DNA of 49,548 bases from Terriglobia bacterium (lineage in GTDB: Bacteria; Acidobacteriota; Terriglobia; Bryobacterales; Bryobacteraceae): contig JAIQFE010000039.1 in NCBI GenBank assembly GCA_020073445.1, forward strand, positions 1 to 49,548, read 5' to 3'. The position numbers and the translations under genes were made by a program. This document shows positions 45,234-49,548 of the stretch, piece after piece (positions within the stretch are counted from its first letter, which is position 1; every line of letters begins with the position of its first letter). The notes under the pieces were generated by a model, which saw only the letters and a program-made list of their open reading frames with translations, searched no databases and was not told the origin of the DNA.

Positions 45234-46196
45234 TTAGGAGACCGACATCTTGCCCAGGCTTTCGGAGTTCTCGTGTTGGGCTGCCTCCGGCCCGTGAGAC
45301 TCGAGCCCAGAGCGTGCCATCGCAAGCCTGACACGCTCTGGAGTCCCAAGATCGCTCCAGCCAACACTGCCTAGCCGGAGTACCGCTAACTGTTCGGTGG
45401 ACACCGCCAACACTTGCTTTGAGAAGTCTCCTGGCGTCAGCGCAGCATACGCCTGATCCGCGCTCGCGGCCGCCAATCCCGAATCTGAAGGCTGGCCGGC
45501 CGAGGCAAGGATTCGCATCATCCCCGGCACAGCAGCCTTGAGGATTTCGAGAAAGGCTGACGCCCGCCCGATCATCACAAACGTGTTCCACAAACACCCG
45601 CGCGCGTGGAGCGCCTGAGCAACATGAGACGCCGGCTTTTCCCAGAATCGGTTCACGCGAAGGAGTGATTTGGTAAAGCGGAAGTCGAAACGCTCACTAG
45701 GCTCGATCCACCCGTACTGAACCTCGGCGTAATCGGCGCTGGCTCCCAGGAGAATAAGAGTATCAGGACGGCTCATCACAACCCTCGTCGCTCGGCGAAC
45801 CGAGGCCGCGAAGCGCATCTCCTTTAAATAATGGTGGTCGGTTGGAAAGAAGCCGACAATTGGGTCGCCGGCGAGACTGGTGATCCGTAGAAGACTGTAA
45901 ACGATCGCAGCCGTCGTGCCCTTGTTGGAAGGCTGAACAACCAACCGCGATGGTGTGACATCGGCCAGTTCCGCCGCATAAAACCGCTCGTGAGCCTTCA
46001 CCACCGAGTACAGAGTCCGTTCCGGGGATATCGCGCGAGCGAGCCGGGATCGTGTTTGAGCAAGGAGTGTCCTGGCTCCGTACAAACGGCAAAACTGCTT
46101 AGGCCGGTCTTCCCCTGCGATCGACCGAGTGAGAGCTCGCAAACGGGTCCCATCACCGCCCGCAAGAACCACGGCCCATGATTGTGGATGATTCAC
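45234..46196 (-). CDS. Mannose-1-phosphate guanylyltransferase-like nucleotidyltransferase
   Basis: The protein has 320 residues, starting with GTG at 46196. The nucleotidyltransferase core shows AVVLAGGDGTRLRALT (8-23), the sugar-binding RPKQFCRLYG (31-40), PSNKGTTAAIVYSLL near 90 and FFPTDHHYLKEM near 115, as in ManC. It lacks the C-terminal isomerase domain of bifunctional GMP enzymes, which is normal for the monofunctional class. It would form GDP-mannose from mannose-1-phosphate and GTP for glycan synthesis. It lies alone; no glycosyltransferase is nearby. Divergent paralogues without full activity are common, so specificity is uncertain. Confidence 0.82.
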   Translation of the reverse strand: MNHPQSWAVVLAGGDGTRLRALTRSIAGEDRPKQFCRLYGARTLLAQTRSRLARAISPERTLYSVVKAHERFYAAELADVTPSRLVVQPSNKGTTAAIVYSLLRITSLAGDPIVGFFPTDHHYLKEMRFAASVRRATRVVMSRPDTLILLGASADYAEVQYGWIEPSERFDFRFTKSLLRVNRFWEKPASHVAQALHARGCLWNTFVMIGRASAFLEILKAAVPGMMRILASAGQPSDSGLAAASADQAYAALTPGDFSKQVLAVSTEQLAVLRLGSVGWSDLGTPERVRLAMARSGLESHGPEAAQHENSESLGKMSVS

Positions 46197-46409
46197 CTGG
46201 CTCTCTTTCCGGCCCAGTTGAGCCTCTCTGGAATCATTAGCTCAACCTTATGCCTCTCTCTCGGGCTCTTCCATACCCTGCGGCTAGTAATTAGAAGCTA
46301 AGGATTTCAGTAATCGTCCGCGTAGGGCCTACGGTGGCGTTTCTACCAGACTAGTGCGAGCAACCGGGTCGCCAAGCGTGCATCCAACTAGATGGAGGCT
46401 TTAATAGTT

Positions 46410-47492
46410 ATGAAGCGGTCAAGGTGGAACGCCGGTGGAGGCTTCTTCCTGGCTGCGCTGATATTCAGCCCCGCGTGGGGCTCTGTACCTCCGCAACCCG
46501 GAACGGTAAATTACATCGAAGGGAAAGCTGCGATCGGCGCGCAAGCTCTCAGCGACAAATCCGTAGGATCCGCCAAGCTGGCAGCAGGCCAATCGCTCTC
46601 GACGGACGACGGCAGAGCGGAGATCCTGCTGACGCCAGGCATATTTTTGAGAATCGACGGTCATAGTTCTCTGCAGATGAACTCGCCAGGACTGGCGGAC
46701 ACGATCATGACCCTGCGAAAAGGCCGCGCCATGATTGAAGTAGCGGACATCCGGCCGGAGAACAACGTTCGACTCGGTGAGGATGGCTCCAGCACGCAGT
46801 TGCTAAAGCCGGGCCTATACGACTTCGATGCGGATCGCGGCCTGATCCGAGTGTTCGACGGAAAGGCCGAGGTGCAGGCGGGTGGTCAGAATATTCAGGT
46901 CAAAGGCGGCCGTCAACTCACGCTTAACGCCGCCGGAAAACTGAAGGCACGAAAGTTCGACAAGAAAGCCTACATGGACGACTTCTACAGGTGGGCCAGC
47001 CTGCGGTCCTCATACTTGGCGGAGGCGAACGTCGATGCGGCCCGAACGTACGCGGGCGGAGGCGGTTGGTCTCCCGGCGGCTGGTATGGCTACGGATGGT
47101 ATTGGGATCCCCTCTACGATGCCTACACGTTTGTCCCCGGCGACGGAATCTTCTACGACCCGTTTGGCTGGGGCTTCTACTCGCCAGGGTTCGTTTTCGG
47201 AGCTCCCTTCTTCGGGTATGGCTATGGTTTCGCGGGAGGCGGCTTTCACCACCATTTCGGACCGGGCTACCGGCCTCACTACTCCGCTGGCGGCTCGTCC
47301 GGGTTCATTGGACACGCGCATAGCGTGGGCAGCGGCGGTTTCGCCGGCTCTGGCCGGGGCAGAGGTTTCGGCGGAGGAGGCTTCCGTGGCGGAGGCGGCC
47401 TCCGCGGCGGAGGTGGAGGATTTCACGCTGGTGGCGGATCCCATGGTGGCGGCGGAGGTTTCCACGGCGGCGGAGGAGGACACGGCCGTTAA
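46410..47492 (+). CDS. Secreted FecR-like protein with aromatic/glycine-rich C-terminus
   Basis: ATG at 46410 is preferred over 46392, because GGAGG (46394-46398) then lies 11 nt upstream. The product has 360 residues with a signal peptide ending near PAWGS. Residues about 25-190 fit a FecR-type beta domain (GTVNYIEGKAAIGAQAL near 30, GIFLRIDGHSSLQMNS near 75). Residues about 215-280 are Tyr/Trp/Phe/Gly-rich (GWYGYGWYWDPLYDAYTF), and the last ~80 are almost pure Gly with Phe, His and Arg (FGGGGFRGGGG). The composition recalls the DUF3300 protein encoded at 42376-43812. It is read convergently with the TIGR03435 gene, overlapping its 3' end by 4 bp. A surface or matrix role is likely but unproven. 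Confidence 0.78.
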   Translation: MKRSRWNAGGGFFLAALIFSPAWGSVPPQPGTVNYIEGKAAIGAQALSDKSVGSAKLAAGQSLSTDDGRAEILLTPGIFLRIDGHSSLQMNSPGLADTIMTLRKGRAMIEVADIRPENNVRLGEDGSSTQLLKPGLYDFDADRGLIRVFDGKAEVQAGGQNIQVKGGRQLTLNAAGKLKARKFDKKAYMDDFYRWASLRSSYLAEANVDAARTYAGGGGWSPGGWYGYGWYWDPLYDAYTFVPGDGIFYDPFGWGFYSPGFVFGAPFFGYGYGFAGGGFHHHFGPGYRPHYSAGGSSGFIGHAHSVGSGGFAGSGRGRGFGGGGFRGGGGLRGGGGGFHAGGGSHGGGGGFHGGGGGHGR

Positions 47493-49126
47493 TTGTCGGC
47501 GGGCTTGTCCTCAATGTGGTCGATCACCAGGACGGACACGGGCCGCTTCTGTTCCACCAACTTCAGTCCGAGTTGTTTGTCGACCGCTTCGAAGATCGAC
47601 ACGCCGCCGATGGGATCGGCAGCAGCTCCAGCAGCGCCGGCGGGGTCGGGCGGACGGCTCAGGTTCGCGAGCATCGCCGGCGCAATCGGCGAAAACGTCA
47701 GCGTAAAGTCGTAGCCGCCCTCGAGCCCAGTCGCGTCGATCACGGGCGCGTGAATATAGGTACCGGCGAGAGCTGGAAGTCTCTCCGCCAGCTGCGCCAT
47801 GCTCATGTTCTGAAACTTGATGGTCGTAGATGGCGCCGAAGAACCCGGATTCAGGAGAATGGGCCCACTCGCATTGGTCCATTTCGTCCGGCCGGCCGGA
47901 TCCGCTTTTTTGAGTTTGGGTTTGGGAGCCGTGAGCGTGTAGGCCGTCATGGGGCGTTCCTCAAAGTGCACGGCGAGTTTGAAACGATCCGCAAGCAGCG
48001 CCCGCACCATCACATAGACGCTATCGGTATCGACAGGAGTGTTGGGCGCTGACACAGGCCCGTTTGCAGGCACCTTCGCGACGATGGAGTAGCGATCCGT
48101 CTCCATCCACTTAGGTGCATTGACAATCGAATCGGCCTGGATACCCCAAGCCTGCTGCATGAGCTGTTTGAGCGTAAGACCGGAGATCTCGACGCGCCCG
48201 CCGGGCTGCATCCGGATTCCTATCGCAATGGGTCCGGTGCCAGGGCTGGGGGGAGCGAATGGCTTGATGGTCGCGACTTCGAACTCCGTCGGAAAAGCCG
48301 GAATCTTTTTCGTCACGTCCGGTTCATTCGGCGACGCGCGATCGGCTTTCTCCACGACGATGACGGGGAGCGACATGGTTTGCTGCTCCAGTTTCAGCCC
48401 GAGTTGTTTGTCGATCGCATCCAGAAGCGTGATCTCATCACCGGGGGCTGCGGATCGAGGCAGGGTGTACTTGAAATTGAATTCCCACTTCCCTTCGAGA
48501 CCAGTCTTATCTTGCACCGGATTCGTTCCAATGTATTGCTGCGCGAGGGCCATTCCCGTAAGTCCCTGGGCGAACGCTGCCATCGTCATATTGCGGCAGG
48601 CATAAGAGACGGTGATGGCCGGCGGAGCCCCCGCAGCGAGATCGGCCGGACGAGGTTGATCCAACGACAGCCGGCACCCGGTATCGCCTGAGCCATCGGC
48701 TTCCTTCAGCTTCTGCTTCCCCTTCGGGGCGGTCAGCACGTAGGAGGGCAGAGGTTTCTCTTCTTTGCGGAACGCGAGATGGAAACGATCCGCGAGCAGC
48801 GTCTGGAGCATCCGCTTGGCATCGGCGGCCGAGGTTTGGAGCGGCATCAAGGCGCTGATATCGAACCGGTCGTATTCCAGCCAATTCGGTCCATCGAGAA
48901 CTTTGTCAGCGGTGACGTCGTAAGCCCGGACGATCAGATCGACCAGCGTGGCGCCGCGCAAGTCGTAGCGGGCTCCGCTCATAAATGGGCCGCGGACGAA
49001 CTGAGGCCCGATTAGCGGACTAGGATGGATATCGGCGGCCTCGAAATGGGGTGACGCACTGCCGGCTTGACCGAATGCCACGCACCCGGCGAGAGCAGAC
49101 ACAGCGATATAGAGACAAGTACGCAC
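47489..49126 (-). CDS. Tandem TIGR03435 soil-associated protein
   Basis: The protein has 545 residues, starting with GTG at 49126 with GGAGG 9-11 nt upstream. A signal peptide ends near AFGQAG. It contains two copies of the TIGR03435 domain: about 25-270 (FEAADIHPSPLIGPQFV, LLADRFHLAFRKEEKPLPSY, DAIDKQLGLKLEQQ) and about 275-540 (FEVATIKPFAPPSPGTGP, LLADRFKLAVHFEERPMTAY, EAVDKQLGLKLVEQKRPVSVL). The usual member has one copy of about 270 residues, so this is an internal duplication. The family is exported, nearly confined to Acidobacteriota, and has no known function. It sits at the right edge of the region, next to an IS. Confidence 0.92.
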   Translation of the reverse strand: MRTCLYIAVSALAGCVAFGQAGSASPHFEAADIHPSPLIGPQFVRGPFMSGARYDLRGATLVDLIVRAYDVTADKVLDGPNWLEYDRFDISALMPLQTSAADAKRMLQTLLADRFHLAFRKEEKPLPSYVLTAPKGKQKLKEADGSGDTGCRLSLDQPRPADLAAGAPPAITVSYACRNMTMAAFAQGLTGMALAQQYIGTNPVQDKTGLEGKWEFNFKYTLPRSAAPGDEITLLDAIDKQLGLKLEQQTMSLPVIVVEKADRASPNEPDVTKKIPAFPTEFEVATIKPFAPPSPGTGPIAIGIRMQPGGRVEISGLTLKQLMQQAWGIQADSIVNAPKWMETDRYSIVAKVPANGPVSAPNTPVDTDSVYVMVRALLADRFKLAVHFEERPMTAYTLTAPKPKLKKADPAGRTKWTNASGPILLNPGSSAPSTTIKFQNMSMAQLAERLPALAGTYIHAPVIDATGLEGGYDFTLTFSPIAPAMLANLSRPPDPAGAAGAAADPIGGVSIFEAVDKQLGLKLVEQKRPVSVLVIDHIEDKPADN

Positions 49127-49326
49127 TGGTTTCCGCCTCCTCCCTCACAAACTGAAACAATAGACGCATCTGGGCGCCGAAAGTGTGGATAATCTCAATC
49201 GATATCGAGTATATTCCTGTCGTTCGCAGCGCGCAAAGCCCGCCCCCAAAGAATGCAGCGACAAAACGAACCCAAAAGTCACCGAGAACAAGGCCGCGCG
49301 GGGTCCATTTCCAGGTTTACGGTCTA

Positions 49327-49388
49327 AGAGCTTGCTGAAAAACTCTGCAGGGGCGTAGCCTCTAAGCAGAAGCAAACGTCTTGTAGTA
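49327..49388 (+). mobile_element. Left end of an IS element preceding the right-hand transposase
   Basis: GAGCTTGCTGAAAAACTC (from about 49328) is the kind of terminal repeat often found at IS5/IS1182-like ends, lying about 60 bp upstream of the transposase start. The right terminal repeat is outside the window, so the exact end and any target duplication cannot be verified. Confidence 0.45.
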
Positions 49389-49548
49389 ATGCGCGGACAA
49401 GATGAACATCAGGACGGAGTTTTCAGTTACATCGCACCGGAAGAACGGATTCCACAAGACCATCCGCTGCGAGCGATCCGTGGGCTAGTGGATCCGATCC
49501 TGAAGGAGATGTCGCCGCAGTTTGCCAGGATCTACGCCAACAACGGAC
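49389..49548 (+). CDS. IS5-family-like transposase, N-terminal part (runs off window)
   Basis: ATG at 49389 opens a frame to the window edge, giving 53 residues: MRGQDEHQDGVFSYIAPEER and then IPQDHPLRAIRGLVDPILKE, MSPQFARIYANN. This is the conserved N-terminal DUF772-type start of IS5-like transposases, which read F-S-Y-I-S-P-E-x-R-V-P-x-D-H-P-L-R-x-I-R. The catalytic DDE domain is beyond the window, so activity cannot be judged. Together with the transposase tail at 1-165 it shows that the window lies between two insertion elements. Confidence 0.85.
   Translation, partial: MRGQDEHQDGVFSYIAPEERIPQDHPLRAIRGLVDPILKEMSPQFARIYANNG

Overview
The window looks like chromosomal DNA of a soil Acidobacteriota, most likely of the Solibacter/Bryobacter group. 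This is inferred from family content: a TIGR03437 C-terminal domain on secreted propeller proteins, a TIGR03435 'soil-associated' protein, winged-helix/TPR membrane regulators, and Ser/Thr kinases carrying WD40/TolB-like propellers. No rRNA or housekeeping marker is present to fix the taxon. The window is bounded by two partial transposase genes: the 3' tail of one at 1-165 and the 5' part of an IS5-like element from about 49327 to the right edge.

Left part (1-6400): after the transposase tail come two secreted proteins read leftward (a dirigent-like/TIGR03437 protein and a kelch/TIGR03437 protein), with a winged-helix/TPR regulator read divergently. A non-coding stretch ends in a 45-bp fragment at 6352-6396 that matches the 3' half of a tRNA-Gly(CCC), a typical footprint of tRNA-targeted integration. 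Kinase region (6400-16300): three paralogous transmembrane Ser/Thr kinase-propeller proteins lie on the minus strand. Two of them share a conserved promoter-like motif at the same distance from the start codon, and a third, orphan copy of the motif suggests a lost paralogue. A small alpha/beta-hydrolase-like gene sits between the first two kinases.

Middle (16300-22300): an unrecognised protein, then a junction where a LuxR-type regulator and an RND pump are both truncated at their 5' ends and abut head to head, then an operon for a di-haem cytochrome c, a PQQ-type quinoprotein and a ThuA-domain protein. Nitrate region (22364-32628, minus strand): a compact gene run encodes a fused four-cluster Fe-S/DmsC-like membrane subunit, a molybdenum nitrate reductase, NirB, a Rieske-type NirD, a NarK-type transporter, an alginate-export-like outer-membrane barrel and uroporphyrinogen-III synthase. 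Together they would import nitrate across both membranes and reduce it to ammonium with siroheme enzymes; the first electron step seems to be drawn from the quinone pool.

Right part (32900-49548): two NHL-propeller proteins; a five-gene run (RraA-like, membrane fusion protein, RND pump, TolC-type channel, PH-like membrane protein); two secreted aromatic/glycine-rich proteins (DUF3300 and FecR-like); a stand-alone receiver; an outer-membrane barrel; a mannose-1-phosphate guanylyltransferase homologue; a tandemly duplicated TIGR03435 protein; and the start of the right-hand IS. Most of the content is ordinary for this group. The points most worth checking are the tRNA scar, the quinol-linked nitrate reductase design, the RND pump with a rewritten proton relay, and the kinase promoter motif.
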